Source: Gammaproteobacteria bacterium (lineage in GTDB: Bacteria; Pseudomonadota; Gammaproteobacteria; Steroidobacterales; Rariloculaceae). From it: 64,000 bases of DNA. A program made the position numbers and the translations under genes. The DNA lies in NCBI GenBank assembly GCA_017577365.1, contig PKRJ01000003.1:1-64000 (forward strand), given 5' to 3'. The notes beneath the pieces were generated by a model. The model made no database searches. It saw only the letters and a list, made by a program, of their open reading frames with translations, and was not told the origin of the DNA. This document shows positions 14,177 to 23,164 of the stretch, in pieces. Every line of letters starts with the position of its first letter. Positions within the stretch are counted from its first letter, which is position 1.

Positions 14177-16708
14177 TCAATAAAAGTTGTATTGCAGCGT
14201 GATGCCGAACTCGCGCGGCCGGCCTCGATACTCCGCCACGGCGCTCCGCATCACCGAGTTGATGCCGATCGTCGGCCCGCCGGCCGTCCAGTAGCCTCGT
14301 CCGAACGATTGCGCGTTGTTAGCGTAGATTTCGTCCGTCAGGTTATTGCCGTACAACGAGGCCGTCCAGCGCCCATCCCGGCTCGTATAGCGCACCACCG
14401 CATTCAACAACGCATATCCGTCGAGCCGATACCGCGAGTCGCGGAACCAAGTCGGCGTGGCGGACGGGCAATTCAAGGCTGCCGCCTGTTCCTCCGTCAT
14501 GCCGCCCGAGTGCGTCTCCTGAGGGCCTATCCGGGAGTAGCTCAAACCGATCGAGAGACTTCCGCCGCCCGCGATCGGCACGTTGTACCGGCCGCCCCAA
14601 GTGACGCTGCGGTCGACGGGGGGCGGGAACAGGAAGAATCCGTTGTTCACACACGGATCGTGCATCCTGTAATCGACCCAGCCCGCCGACGCGTCGAGCA
14701 TGAGCCGTTCGGTCAACGCAAACGACGCTTCGAGCTCCATGCCGTCGAGATCCACGTCCCCCTGATTGACGAGCTGAATGACGAACCCCGTCGGCGCCGC
14801 ATCGTCCGGAACCGCGGACGCGCCCTGTCGGTTAGTGAAGTCCATGTCGAAGTACGTGGCGTTGAACCGCAATCGTCCGTCGAGCCACTCGGTCCTGATA
14901 CCGGCCTCGTTGTTGATCAGCCTTTCCGGAGGTATCGCCGCGGCCGGCGGACGAACGTGGTACGGGCAAGGGGTGACTTGCTCCACGCATTGAGCCGCGG
15001 GTGCGGTAAACGATCCGGCGCGGAACGCCTTCGAGTGCGTGACGTACGCCATCACATCGTCCGTGATCCGATAGTCGATCGTCGCCCGGCGATCGACCTC
15101 GGTCCAGCTATCGTCGCCGCGCACGGTCGTCGACACCCCGTCCTCGGGAATGAAAAGATCAGACGCGTACTCGGTGCTCGTGAAATCCTTGCTATCGTGC
15201 GAGAAGCGTAGACCGAGCGTCACGTTGAGCCGGTCGGTCGCGTGCCACGTCGCATTGGCGAACACGCCGTAGGCTTCGGCCGTTTGCCGCGTTTCGTTAT
15301 CCCCGCTGACGCGAAGCCGCGGCTCCGCGCAGAAGGGATCCGTGCCAGGGCAACCCCATTGATTCCCGTTGGGGTTGCCGCCCGTCATCGGGTTGAAGGT
15401 GCTCGAGCCATACGCCGTCAGCAACGCATTTCGCGGCGACTCCGAATCCTCACGGAAGTAATTCAAGCCCGTCACGAACGACAATCCACCGTCCAGCAGA
15501 TCGAGGTTGAACTGAAACTCCTGATAGAAGACCTCGGATTCCACCTGTTCACGGCGATGCTCCATGCCAAGGAGCTGCCAGTCGCTCACGCCGTCGCTCG
15601 AAAACTCGGAGATCCCCGTCGTCGAGATCATCGTGACGCGATCACCGATCCGCCAGGTTATATTCGCGTCCACCTGGAGATAATCGTTCTTGTTCCACTG
15701 CCGGCACAGGTCGTCCCAATCGGGATCCGGGCCGTCCAGGAAACAGAAGTCCGGCATCGTGAAATCGTCGAGCAAGAGCCTCGGATCATCGTGTCGCAGC
15801 CGTTCCTGACCGAACTGCTCGAGGAAATCCGACATCCAGTCGGCGTAATTGCCTTCCCAGCAGATATACGGGTTCGCTGCGTCGAACGGACAGGCCGGTT
15901 CCATATTGAAACGGACCATGTCCGTCGGGCTGCCTTCCGATTCCGAGTCGGTGTGCAGCACGCCGAATCGTGCGGTCACCTTATCGCTCGGCTCCCAAGC
16001 GAGCTGCAGCCGAAGAATCGTATCCTCGGAGTCCCCGAGATTCTGCGGTCCGCGCCGAACGTAGCCGTCTTGACGGAGCCGTGCCGCCTGGGCGCGAAAG
16101 AACACTTCGTCGCTGAGCGGCACGTTGATCATGCCCGTGATGTCGAAGTGATCGAAATTGCCGCCGGTGACGCGCAGGTATCCTTCGCGCTCCGCGTGAG
16201 GCTGTCGGCTGAACACGCGGATCGCGCCGCCGGTGCTGTTTCGGCCGAACAGCGTGCCTTGCGGGCCGCGAAGCACCTCGATACGTTCCACGTCGAGAAC
16301 GCGCATCACCGGCCCCGTGGTCCTGGGCATGAAGACGTTGTCGATGTAGAACCCGACGCCGCGCTCTCCGGTTGCACCTCCTCCGCCGCCTACGCCGCGA
16401 ATCTGGTAATTCGGCGACGTATTACCCGTGCCTCGAGAACCCTTGATATCGAGGTTCGGGGTGGCGTTCGCGAGCTCCATCATGTCGCGTACGCCCTTGA
16501 ACTCCAGGCCCTCCCCCGTGAACGCGACGACCGAGATCGGCGTATCTTGAAGCGACATCTCGCGCCGCTCGGCCGTGACGATGACTTCTTCGAGCTGCGC
16601 GTGAGCCGCACCGGCGGCAAGCGCACCGCCGCCGACGAGACCGAGCAGGACTTCGCGAGCGAGCGGCGACCGCCGTAGCCCGCCTACGGTACCTACAGAC
16701 CTTCTCAT
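14177..16708 (-). CDS. Large TonB-dependent receptor
   Basis: An 843-residue outer-membrane receptor. A signal peptide covers about 1-37 (ending AHAQ). Next comes a TonB-box-like EEVIVTAERRE, a plug domain with YQIRGVGGGGGATGERGV and RIEVLRGPQGTLFGRNSTGG, then a barrel ending LQYNFY with the terminal aromatic residue. This layout matches the large receptor group abundant in Steroidobacter- and Sphingomonas-like bacteria that take up complex carbohydrates, steroids or aromatics. The substrate cannot be read from sequence. GGGGGAGAAGCA precedes the ATG. It is the last gene of a leftward run with an O-methyltransferase and two secreted proteins. Confidence 0.9.
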   Translation of the reverse strand: MRRSVGTVGGLRRSPLAREVLLGLVGGGALAAGAAHAQLEEVIVTAERREMSLQDTPISVVAFTGEGLEFKGVRDMMELANATPNLDIKGSRGTGNTSPNYQIRGVGGGGGATGERGVGFYIDNVFMPRTTGPVMRVLDVERIEVLRGPQGTLFGRNSTGGAIRVFSRQPHAEREGYLRVTGGNFDHFDITGMINVPLSDEVFFRAQAARLRQDGYVRRGPQNLGDSEDTILRLQLAWEPSDKVTARFGVLHTDSESEGSPTDMVRFNMEPACPFDAANPYICWEGNYADWMSDFLEQFGQERLRHDDPRLLLDDFTMPDFCFLDGPDPDWDDLCRQWNKNDYLQVDANITWRIGDRVTMISTTGISEFSSDGVSDWQLLGMEHRREQVESEVFYQEFQFNLDLLDGGLSFVTGLNYFREDSESPRNALLTAYGSSTFNPMTGGNPNGNQWGCPGTDPFCAEPRLRVSGDNETRQTAEAYGVFANATWHATDRLNVTLGLRFSHDSKDFTSTEYASDLFIPEDGVSTTVRGDDSWTEVDRRATIDYRITDDVMAYVTHSKAFRAGSFTAPAAQCVEQVTPCPYHVRPPAAAIPPERLINNEAGIRTEWLDGRLRFNATYFDMDFTNRQGASAVPDDAAPTGFVIQLVNQGDVDLDGMELEASFALTERLMLDASAGWVDYRMHDPCVNNGFFLFPPPVDRSVTWGGRYNVPIAGGGSLSIGLSYSRIGPQETHSGGMTEEQAAALNCPSATPTWFRDSRYRLDGYALLNAVVRYTSRDGRWTASLYGNNLTDEIYANNAQSFGRGYWTAGGPTIGINSVMRSAVAEYRGRPREFGITLQYNFY

Positions 16709-16854
16709 TGCTTCTCCCCCTCGAGCATGAGACGTTCAACGCCGAGACACGGGCGCGTGGCCGCGACCGTCCGGCGCATCAGAGACTCTATACCGGTTCC
16801 GGGCTTCGAGAAACGGGAAAGATGCGAATCGAGAAGCGCGGGGGTACGGGGCGG

Positions 16855-17838
16855 TTAGGAAGGCTTTGCAACGGCCTCGACGATCGAGTAATTCGACCGT
16901 GTGGGGATGACGCGCTCGAGCTCGAAGCCGACGCTCCGGAGCAGCTCTTCGTGCTCCGAGACGGTCCGTTCGCGGCCGCCCGTGGTGGCGAGCATGATCA
17001 CGTCGAGCACTTTGCCGAACTCCCGGCCGGGACCCTCCCCGATCAGCGCTTCCACGATCAGCGCTCGCGCTCCGACCGGTGCCGCGCGCCGCAGCGCGGC
17101 GAGAATCCGCGCCGCGCGGTCGTCCGGCCAGTCGTGCAACAAGTCCATGAGCAGGTACGTGTCCGCTGCGGGCAGCGGGTCCGTGAAGAAGTCGCCCGCG
17201 ATCGTCTCGAAGCGAGCCGATCGCAGATGGGCGATTTCGGCGACGACCTGAGGCAGGTCGAACAGCACGCCCGTGGCGTGCGGCACGTGCTCGAGGATCG
17301 CGCGCAGAAGATGCCCATGCCCGCCGCCGATGTCCGCGATCCGCTCGCAGCGGCTGAAATCGTACGCTTCGATGATCGCGGGCACCGCTCGCCGTGACTT
17401 GCCGACCATCGCCTCGTTGAACACCGCGCCGTCCTTCGGGTGCTCGCGAAGGTAGTCGAGCATCGCCGGCCAGCCGCCCGCGGGCTTGCCGGTTCGCGCC
17501 GCGTGCGCGAGCGCCGTGAAGCCTCCCCACATCGGCTCGAGCCCGTGCATTCGTACGAAAGACCGGAGCGACTGCGGATGGTCGCTGCGGAGCAAGCGCG
17601 ATGCCGCCGTATGAACATATCCGCCGTCTTCGTACGCGAAGACGCCATGCGTCGAGAGGAGCCTGAGCATCCGGTTCAACGCGTCGGCGTCGAGACCGGT
17701 CCGCTCGGCGAGCACGGCGGCCGAGGTGCGTTCCTCGTCGAGCGCATCCGCGACGCCGAACTCCGCGATCACATGCAGGCAGCGTGCCGCGATATGGCCG
17801 TGCGCGAGGTCGACGAGCGATTGAACGGGGTTGCTCAT
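16855..17838 (-). CDS. SAM-dependent O-methyltransferase (COMT / acetylserotonin methyltransferase-like)
   Basis: A 327-residue methyltransferase of the plant-COMT-like family, which methylates hydroxyl groups on small aromatic molecules. The N-terminal 100 residues form the dimerisation helix-turn-helix-like domain. The SAM-binding motif is CERIADIGGGHGHLL, and later motifs are LMDLLHDWPDDRA, with the catalytic-region His, and ALIVEALIGEGPG. No good ribosome-binding site precedes the ATG at 17838, which lies 51 bases after the upstream stop. Context with a TonB receptor and secreted proteins suggests chemistry on an imported compound, but that is inference. Confidence 0.85.
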   Translation of the reverse strand: MSNPVQSLVDLAHGHIAARCLHVIAEFGVADALDEERTSAAVLAERTGLDADALNRMLRLLSTHGVFAYEDGGYVHTAASRLLRSDHPQSLRSFVRMHGLEPMWGGFTALAHAARTGKPAGGWPAMLDYLREHPKDGAVFNEAMVGKSRRAVPAIIEAYDFSRCERIADIGGGHGHLLRAILEHVPHATGVLFDLPQVVAEIAHLRSARFETIAGDFFTDPLPAADTYLLMDLLHDWPDDRAARILAALRRAAPVGARALIVEALIGEGPGREFGKVLDVIMLATTGGRERTVSEHEELLRSVGFELERVIPTRSNYSIVEAVAKPS

Positions 17839-17889
17839 GGAGGGGGCGAACGCCTCGCGGGCTACGAGCTCGATGCGGCGTCCGCCGTC

Positions 17890-18675
17890 CTAATCGCGTC
17901 CCTGGCGAGACTCGATCGCGATGCCGTACGTCGGATCGCAATCGTACGGGTAGACGTGGTCGTCGCCGCGGCGAAACGTCATGATCCGCGCGGCCCTTCC
18001 GACGAACGAGCCCGGGTCCTCGAATTCCTGCGTGACGATAAGGGTGTTCGGGTCCGCGAGGCGGAAGCGCTCGAGCAGCCGCACGTCCTCGCTGTGATCG
18101 ACGCCGTTGTTGAACAGCGTGGCGGGCGAGAGCTTCGCCGTGTCGACGACGAGCGTGTCGCCTTCCCAGCGCCCGAACGAATGACCGGTGTGCGAATGGG
18201 GCCAATCGTCCGGGTGCTCCGTTTCGTTCATGAAGACGATCCGCACGAGGTCGAAGTACTCGAGCTTGATGACGATGAGGTCGCGGCCCTCGAAGATCTC
18301 GATCGGAAACGGCCCCTGCATCGCGTAGATCACGCTGGGCGGACGACACGTCAACGACGGGTCCGTCTGATTCGCGGGATCGTAATCCTTCGCCGCCTCG
18401 CGCAGGTGCTCGTGCACTTCGAGGCCGCCGTAATCTCCCGGCGGAAACTCGACCGCTCCCGCGTCGGCGAGGAGCACCGTGCCTTCGGGGAACAGGGCGA
18501 TCAGCTCGGCCTCGGCGGGCGTCGGCGCACGGCGAGGCGGCGTCGGCCCCGGCGCCAGCGACCAGAAGCCTGCGATCCCGTGCCCCTCCGGGGCCTGGGC
18601 GTGAAGATCCTTCGGCGCGAACGCGAGCGCGAGCGCGCAGCCGCCGATCGCGAAGAAAACGTTGAGCGTGCGCAT
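17890..18675 (-). CDS. Secreted conserved hypothetical protein
   Basis: A 261-residue exported protein with a signal peptide (residues 1-27, ending LHAQ). It contains the conserved stretch TEHPDDWPHSHTGHSFGRW followed by EGDTLVVDT and LLERFR, known from a widespread family of secreted proteins in Steroidobacter-like and Acidobacteria-like genomes with no assigned activity that I know of. The fold looks beta-rich. I place the start at the ATG at 18675, one base after the DUF6152 stop, which makes the two genes a tight operon. The longer frame would run into the neighbour. Confidence 0.75.
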   Translation of the reverse strand: MRTLNVFFAIGGCALALAFAPKDLHAQAPEGHGIAGFWSLAPGPTPPRRAPTPAEAELIALFPEGTVLLADAGAVEFPPGDYGGLEVHEHLREAAKDYDPANQTDPSLTCRPPSVIYAMQGPFPIEIFEGRDLIVIKLEYFDLVRIVFMNETEHPDDWPHSHTGHSFGRWEGDTLVVDTAKLSPATLFNNGVDHSEDVRLLERFRLADPNTLIVTQEFEDPGSFVGRAARIMTFRRGDDHVYPYDCDPTYGIAIESRQGRD

Positions 18676-18676
18676 G

Positions 18677-19066
18677 TCAGTTATTCGTTCCCGGCGGCAA
18701 GCCGATCTCCGTGCCGTCCTCTCGGAAGGCACGCGTGATGCGAATCAGGAAGCTCCCGTCGATCGAAGGCATCCCTTCGAGCTTCACCTTCTCGCCGGGC
18801 TTGAAGCTCGACTGGCTCCAGCCTCGTCTGCGCAAGACCGAAGGCGACGTCGTCTCGGCCGTCCACTCCTGCTTCTCGCCGCCCTCGCCTTCGACCTCGA
18901 GCTTCAGGATCGCGTGCGGGTTCGTGAACCGAAACTCCTTGACGGTACCCTCGATCGTGATCCGCTCGTCGACCTTGTAGAAAACCGGCGCCGAGTGGTG
19001 CGCGGACGCCGTTCCGCCCCCTGCCAGAAGCCCGAGCACGATCAGAAGCTTAGAAAGTCGAACCAT
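18677..19066 (-). CDS. DUF6152 family secreted protein
   Basis: A 129-residue exported protein. The signal peptide is residues 1-22, ending SAHHS. The mature domain is a small beta-barrel-like unit with the family hallmark ITIEGTVKEFRFTNPHAILKLEV and a later GWSQSSFKPGEKVKLEG. Proteins of this family are commonly encoded right next to the hypothetical protein found here, as in this window where one base separates them. Function unknown. The OB-like shape suggests ligand or metal binding (the mature N terminus begins HHSAP), but that is a guess. Confidence 0.8.
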   Translation of the reverse strand: MVRLSKLLIVLGLLAGGGTASAHHSAPVFYKVDERITIEGTVKEFRFTNPHAILKLEVEGEGGEKQEWTAETTSPSVLRRRGWSQSSFKPGEKVKLEGMPSIDGSFLIRITRAFREDGTEIGLPPGTNN

Positions 19067-19440
19067 AGTGACGTCGTCTCCCGCGAAGTCGCATCCTGCG
19101 GAGGCCCGAGAGCGCGCTCGGGCCGTTCGCCGATTCTCGCATTCTCAACGTTGCCCCCGCGAGCCCGTTATCCAGTCCGTGTGCAAATACTGGTCTCCCC
19201 GCGCTCCGAATCGGCCGACTCCCGACGCCGACTCCGACACGCATCGGAACGCGCTCGGGACTCGCACAATTTAGCGAAGAGGCGCCGCCCATAGAAGTTT
19301 TGCGGCTTGCGCAAGATTTCTTAAGTAGCTATTCGAGAAATCCGGCGCTCTCTGCGCGTCCCGCCCCGTTGACACCGTGTGCCCGCATAGCCGACTCTCG
19401 GGCCGACATACGAACGACCAACACGAAAGGGGGAACACTC
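19067..19440. other. Divergent intergenic region with a short palindrome
   Basis: About 370 bases between DUF6152 (left) and an esterase gene (right). The part from about 19260 to 19345 is AT-richer. It holds a 10-bp perfect palindrome, CTTGCGCAAG (19306-19315), and a possible rightward promoter with TTGCGC (19307) and TATTCG (19330) at 17-base spacing. The palindrome overlaps the possible -35, as an operator would. No ORF is convincing. Confidence 0.35.
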
Positions 19441-20283
19441 ATGCGACTCGAGCTTCGCTCGCCGCGACAGGCAGCCATCGCGGCGCTCGCGTCCTGCCTC
19501 ATCGTCGCGCTCGGCTTCCAAGCCGCTTACGCACAGCCGTCTCAGCGAGCTTGGGCGAGCGACCCGCGCGCAGAAGATCGCACCTATCATTTCGCCGACA
19601 CCGGAGAAGATCTTCCATACTGCGTTTTCGCCTCGTCGAAGATTTCTCCCGACCGGCCCGCGCCGCTGATCGTTTCCTTGCACGGCCTCGGCGCTCCGCC
19701 GCAAATCATGTGTAACTCGACCGCGGTCGATCTCGCCGAGGAACGAGGCTATATCCTCGTGGCGCCGATGGGCTACAACGTCGCGGGTTGGTACGGCTCC
19801 CCCGTCTTGAGAGGCCCGCGCGGGCGCAGCTTCACCGCCGAGGACGCGCCCGAAAACCTCTCGGAGCTCAGCGAGAAGGACGTGATGAACGTGCTCGCGC
19901 TGATCCGCGAGGAATTCAACGTCGACGAGAACCGCATCTATCTGACGGGCCACTCGATGGGCGGCGCGGGCACGCTCTATCTCGGCTCGAAGCACGCCGA
20001 CATTTGGGCCGCGATCGCACCGGTCGCGCCCGCCGCCTTCGCGATGACAGAGAACCGCGCCGAGATACTCGAGAAACTCAAGGCGGCCGGCGTCCCGGTC
20101 ATGGTAGTCCACGGCCGCGACGACGAGCTCGTGCCCGTCGATCTTGCGCGCACGTGGGTCGAGACGATGGAGGAGATCGGACTAGAGCACGAGTACGTCG
20201 AGCTGCCGGGCGTGACGCATGGTCCCGTCATCACCGCAAGCCAGGAGCACATCTACGCGTTCTTCGACAAGCACTCGAAATGA
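19441..20283 (+). CDS. Secreted alpha/beta-hydrolase (esterase or depolymerase-like)
   Basis: A 280-residue exported serine hydrolase. A signal peptide covers residues 1-31 (AYAQ). The nucleophile elbow is GHSMGG with Ser172, the acid lies in VHGRDDELVP (about Asp228) and the His in GVTHGP (His260), a complete triad in the standard order. The oxyanion region is LIVSLHGLG. It resembles the PHB-depolymerase/feruloyl-esterase-like and prolyl-oligopeptidase-like group, so an ester of a plant or microbial polymer is a reasonable substrate guess. AAAGGGGGAAC precedes the ATG. Confidence 0.83.
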   Translation: MRLELRSPRQAAIAALASCLIVALGFQAAYAQPSQRAWASDPRAEDRTYHFADTGEDLPYCVFASSKISPDRPAPLIVSLHGLGAPPQIMCNSTAVDLAEERGYILVAPMGYNVAGWYGSPVLRGPRGRSFTAEDAPENLSELSEKDVMNVLALIREEFNVDENRIYLTGHSMGGAGTLYLGSKHADIWAAIAPVAPAAFAMTENRAEILEKLKAAGVPVMVVHGRDDELVPVDLARTWVETMEEIGLEHEYVELPGVTHGPVITASQEHIYAFFDKHSK

Positions 20284-20370
20284 GTCGTGCCGACCGTGTC
20301 CGACGCGGAAGCGCTGCGGAGCGCACCGTCGTGCGCCTGAACGTTTCATTGCCGAGAAACAGGTGAAGCG

Positions 20371-20832
20371 ATGCTGATCAACGAGCCGATCGCTTGCGCA
20401 GAGATGTTGATTAGAAGGCCGGTCAGTCAAGTCTTCGAAGCATTCATCGAACCGGCTATCACGAGCCGGTTCTGGTTCACGCGCGGCGATCGTCGGCTGG
20501 AAGAAGGGGAAACGATCACCTGGTACTGGGACATGTACGGTGTGTCGGCCGAGGTCGCCGTGAAATCGATCGAACGAGACAGGCGGATACTCATCGGGTG
20601 GCCGAACCCCGTCGAATGGACGTTTCAGCCCAAAGACGAGCGCACCACCTTCGTGCGAATCGTGGAGTCGGGTTTTTCCGGCACCGATGACGAGAAGGTT
20701 GCGAGGGCGATCGATTCGATGGGCGGCTTCACCCTCGTTCTCGCGGGTTGCAAGGCCTACCTCGAGCACGGAATCGAGCTCAACCTCATCGCCGATCACA
20801 ACCCCGGCGCCAACGCGAGCGGCGATGCCTAG
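20371..20832 (+). CDS. SRPBCC (AHSA1-like) domain protein
   Basis: A 153-residue START-like helix-grip protein of the Aha1/AHSA1 group. It shows the typical RRPVSQVFEAFIEPAITSRFWF opening, TWYWDMYGVSAEVAVKSIE in the strand region, and a C-terminal helix ending the pocket. Members bind hydrophobic ligands or act in stress responses, and the exact ligand is not predictable. It lies 87 bases after the esterase gene on the same strand with AGGTGAAGCG before the ATG, so co-transcription is possible. Confidence 0.83.
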   Translation: MLINEPIACAEMLIRRPVSQVFEAFIEPAITSRFWFTRGDRRLEEGETITWYWDMYGVSAEVAVKSIERDRRILIGWPNPVEWTFQPKDERTTFVRIVESGFSGTDDEKVARAIDSMGGFTLVLAGCKAYLEHGIELNLIADHNPGANASGDA

Positions 20833-20913
20833 AGCCGGCGCGCGCTAACTCGGGCCCCCGCCACACCGCATGCCGACCCTACCGCCGTGCTTGCCGGATG
20901 CGCGGCACGAAGC

Positions 20914-20945
20914 CCGCGGCGACGCGCCGCCAAGCGGCGCCGCGG
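20914..20945 (-). terminator. GC-rich hairpin downstream of tRNA-Gly
   Basis: An 8-bp outer stem (CCGCGGCG at 20914-20921, CGCCGCGG at 20938-20945) with a 4-bp inner stem and a short bulge. It lies between the SRPBCC gene and the tRNA, which converge, and could end either transcript. No U-run. Confidence 0.35.
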
Positions 20946-21007
20946 CTACCTTGCGCGTCCGTATAAGGAAAACGCCCCGCGCAGGGGCCGGAAGTGCAGG
21001 AACTAAG

Positions 21008-21083
21008 TGGAGCGGGAAACGGGACTCGAACCCGCGACCCCAACCTTGGCAAGGTTGTGCTCTACCAACTGAGCTATTCCCGC
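21008..21083 (-). tRNA. glyT-GCC: tRNA-Gly (anticodon GCC)
   Basis: Read on the minus strand, GCGGGAA and TTCCCGC form the 7-bp acceptor stem, the D arm is AGCTCAGTTGGTAGAGC, the anticodon arm is CAACCTTGCCAAGGTTG with anticodon GCC (21050-21048), and the T arm contains GGTTCGAGTCC. The 3' CCA is encoded (21008-21010). Length is 76 bases. The symbol is descriptive only. In E. coli a tRNA-Gly(GCC) gene lies next to pgsA-uvrC. Here those genes are 5 kb away. Confidence 0.98.
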
Positions 21084-21252
21084 CCGTTCTGGAGATTGGG
21101 CATTGTACCTCAGGTTGGACCTCGAGTCCTCCCCGGGCACATCGGCGCGTTATTGTAACCGGACTCGGCGAGCCCACAAGCCCCGGCGCGAATTCCGCGC
21201 CGCGTATACCGGGAGCGCGGTGAACTCCCGAGCTTCCCTTCCGCACCGCGGT

Positions 21253-23055
21253 TCAGTCCCCTTCCCGCTCGATCGAGCAGCAATGCGGGCCTTCGAGCGG
21301 CGCCGCGGATAGCACGGATCCGGTGATCTCGTTCGGCCGAAACACCGTGCACCCCTTGAGGCCGAGCGCGTGCGCCCGCTCGTAAATGCTCGCGAAATCC
21401 TCCCTGGGGATGTCCGGCGCGACGTTGATCGTCTTCGAGATCGAGTTATCGACGAGCGGCTGAAGCGCGGCGAGCATCGCGAGGTGTGCCTCGGGAGAGA
21501 GCTCCCCCGCCGTGACGAATGCGGGCGGCAAACCGCCGTTCCGCTCTCGGCGCCAAAGCGAGTAAGCGAAATCGACGGTACGCCGTTTCTCCGGCGTGCC
21601 GTCCCGACTCAGCACGCGTCGCTCCCCTTCCGCGGCGTACACGGGCTCGATGCCGCTCGACACGTTGTTCGCCAGCAGGCTGATCGTGCCCGTGGGCGCA
21701 ATGGCCAGCAAATGACTGTTCCGAATGCCGCGACGCGCGATGCCGTCGCGAATATCGGCCGGCAGCTCCGAGACGAAGCGTCCCGCCAGATACGCGTCTC
21801 GATCGAAAGCCGGGAACGCCCCCTTCTCTTCCGCGAGCGCGATCGACGTCCGGTACGCCGCGTTGCGTACGCGCTCGAGCGTCTCGGCCGCGAGGGCGCG
21901 GCCGGCATCGCTGTCGTAGCGCAGCCCGAGCATGATCAGCGCGTCGCCGAGCCCGGTGATCCCGAGCCCGACGCGGCGCGTCGTGCGGGCCCGCTCCGCC
22001 TGCTCGGGCAACGGATACTCCGACACGTCGACGACGTTATCCAATAACCGCACCGCGACGGGCACGATCTCCTCGATGGCCTCGATATCGAGCCGTGCCG
22101 ATCGCGTGAACGGCTCGCGCACGAACGTCGCGAGATTGATCGAACCCAGATCGCACGCGCCGTAGGCGGGCAGCGGAATCTCCCCGCACGGATTCGTCGT
22201 CGTGATGTGCTCGCAGTAGTAGAGGTTGTTGACTGCGTTGATGCGATCGACGAAGAGCACGCCCGGCTCCGCCGAGTCGTAGGCCGCGTCGATGATCCGT
22301 TTCCAGAGCGCCCGCGCCGATACGCGCCGCACGACGCGGCACGGAACCTCGCTATCGCGGCCTGGCCAGCGGAGGCGGCGCGTCTCGCCGGCGACCGTCT
22401 CGCCGCCGTCGAGCGGAAAGCACAACGGCCACTCGGCATCCGCGGCGACGGCCGCCATCAGCTCGTCCGTGACCTGAACCGAGACGTTGAAGTTTCTGAG
22501 CGCGGTCGGATCGCGTTTCGCGTCGATGAACTCCTCGACGTCCGGGTGATCGCAGCGCAGCGTACCCATCATCGCGCCGCGGCGCGCACCGGTCGAAAGG
22601 AGCGTCGCGCACATGGCGTCCCAGACTTTCATGAACGACACCGGGCCCGATGCGATCGTGCCCCGGGTCGCGGCCTCCGAGCCCCGCGGCCGTAGCGTCG
22701 AGAAGTCGACGCCGATGCCGCCGCCGCACTGCATCGTGATCGCGCCCTGCTTCAGGTGCTCGAAGATCGACTCGATCGAGTCGTCGATGTAGCCCATGAC
22801 GAAGCAGTTGAAGAGCGTCGTCCGGCGCCCCGTTCCGGCGCCGGCGAGAATCCGCCCGGCGGGGATGAAGCGAAAGCCGACGAGCGCGTCGAGAAACGCG
22901 CGCGCCCAGTGTTCCCGATCGTGCGGCTCCGCGGCCGCGACGGCTCGGGCCACGCGCCTCCAGGTCTCCTCGATCGACGCCTCCGGCGCCCCCTCGGCGG
23001 GAACATGCCGGTACTTCGTCGACCAGATGTGGTAGGCGAGCTCGTCGTAAAGCAT
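21253..23055 (-). CDS. nrdJ: Class II adenosylcobalamin-dependent ribonucleotide reductase
   Basis: Reduces ribonucleotides to deoxyribonucleotides using a radical from coenzyme B12, with no need for oxygen or a small subunit. The 600-residue product has the active-site Cys in LFNCFVMGYIDDS (Cys84), CGGGIGVDFS at 110-119, NPCGEIPLPAYGACDLGSIN at 288-307 (Cys290 being the radical-site Cys), and APTGTISLLANNVSSGIEP further on. NPCGE is the class II form of the motif. It is shorter than many NrdJ proteins and lacks extra N-terminal allosteric domains. I start it at the ATG at 23055, which has AGGAGG eight bases upstream, rather than the longer frame. With the riboswitch-controlled class I enzyme it gives the cell a B12-dependent choice. 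Confidence 0.92.
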   Translation of the reverse strand: MLYDELAYHIWSTKYRHVPAEGAPEASIEETWRRVARAVAAAEPHDREHWARAFLDALVGFRFIPAGRILAGAGTGRRTTLFNCFVMGYIDDSIESIFEHLKQGAITMQCGGGIGVDFSTLRPRGSEAATRGTIASGPVSFMKVWDAMCATLLSTGARRGAMMGTLRCDHPDVEEFIDAKRDPTALRNFNVSVQVTDELMAAVAADAEWPLCFPLDGGETVAGETRRLRWPGRDSEVPCRVVRRVSARALWKRIIDAAYDSAEPGVLFVDRINAVNNLYYCEHITTTNPCGEIPLPAYGACDLGSINLATFVREPFTRSARLDIEAIEEIVPVAVRLLDNVVDVSEYPLPEQAERARTTRRVGLGITGLGDALIMLGLRYDSDAGRALAAETLERVRNAAYRTSIALAEEKGAFPAFDRDAYLAGRFVSELPADIRDGIARRGIRNSHLLAIAPTGTISLLANNVSSGIEPVYAAEGERRVLSRDGTPEKRRTVDFAYSLWRRERNGGLPPAFVTAGELSPEAHLAMLAALQPLVDNSISKTINVAPDIPREDFASIYERAHALGLKGCTVFRPNEITGSVLSAAPLEGPHCCSIEREGD

Positions 23056-23164
23056 CACGCGCGCCTCCTGGCGTAAGGCTCGACGTCGAACCTCTACGCT
23101 AACAGGCACGCGGCGCGCGCAAAAGCCGCGCGACCGGCGGGACCGGGGAAATGGGTCGCGAGAA

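Noticed and set aside
16736..18349. 537-codon minus-strand frame across the methyltransferase and hypothetical gene
   Set aside because: It spans two real genes in the wrong frame, and both real products have clear signatures.
20914..21083. Possible integration site at tRNA-Gly
   Set aside because: tRNA-Gly genes are common phage attachment sites, but I see no direct repeat of the tRNA 3' end and no integrase within reach.
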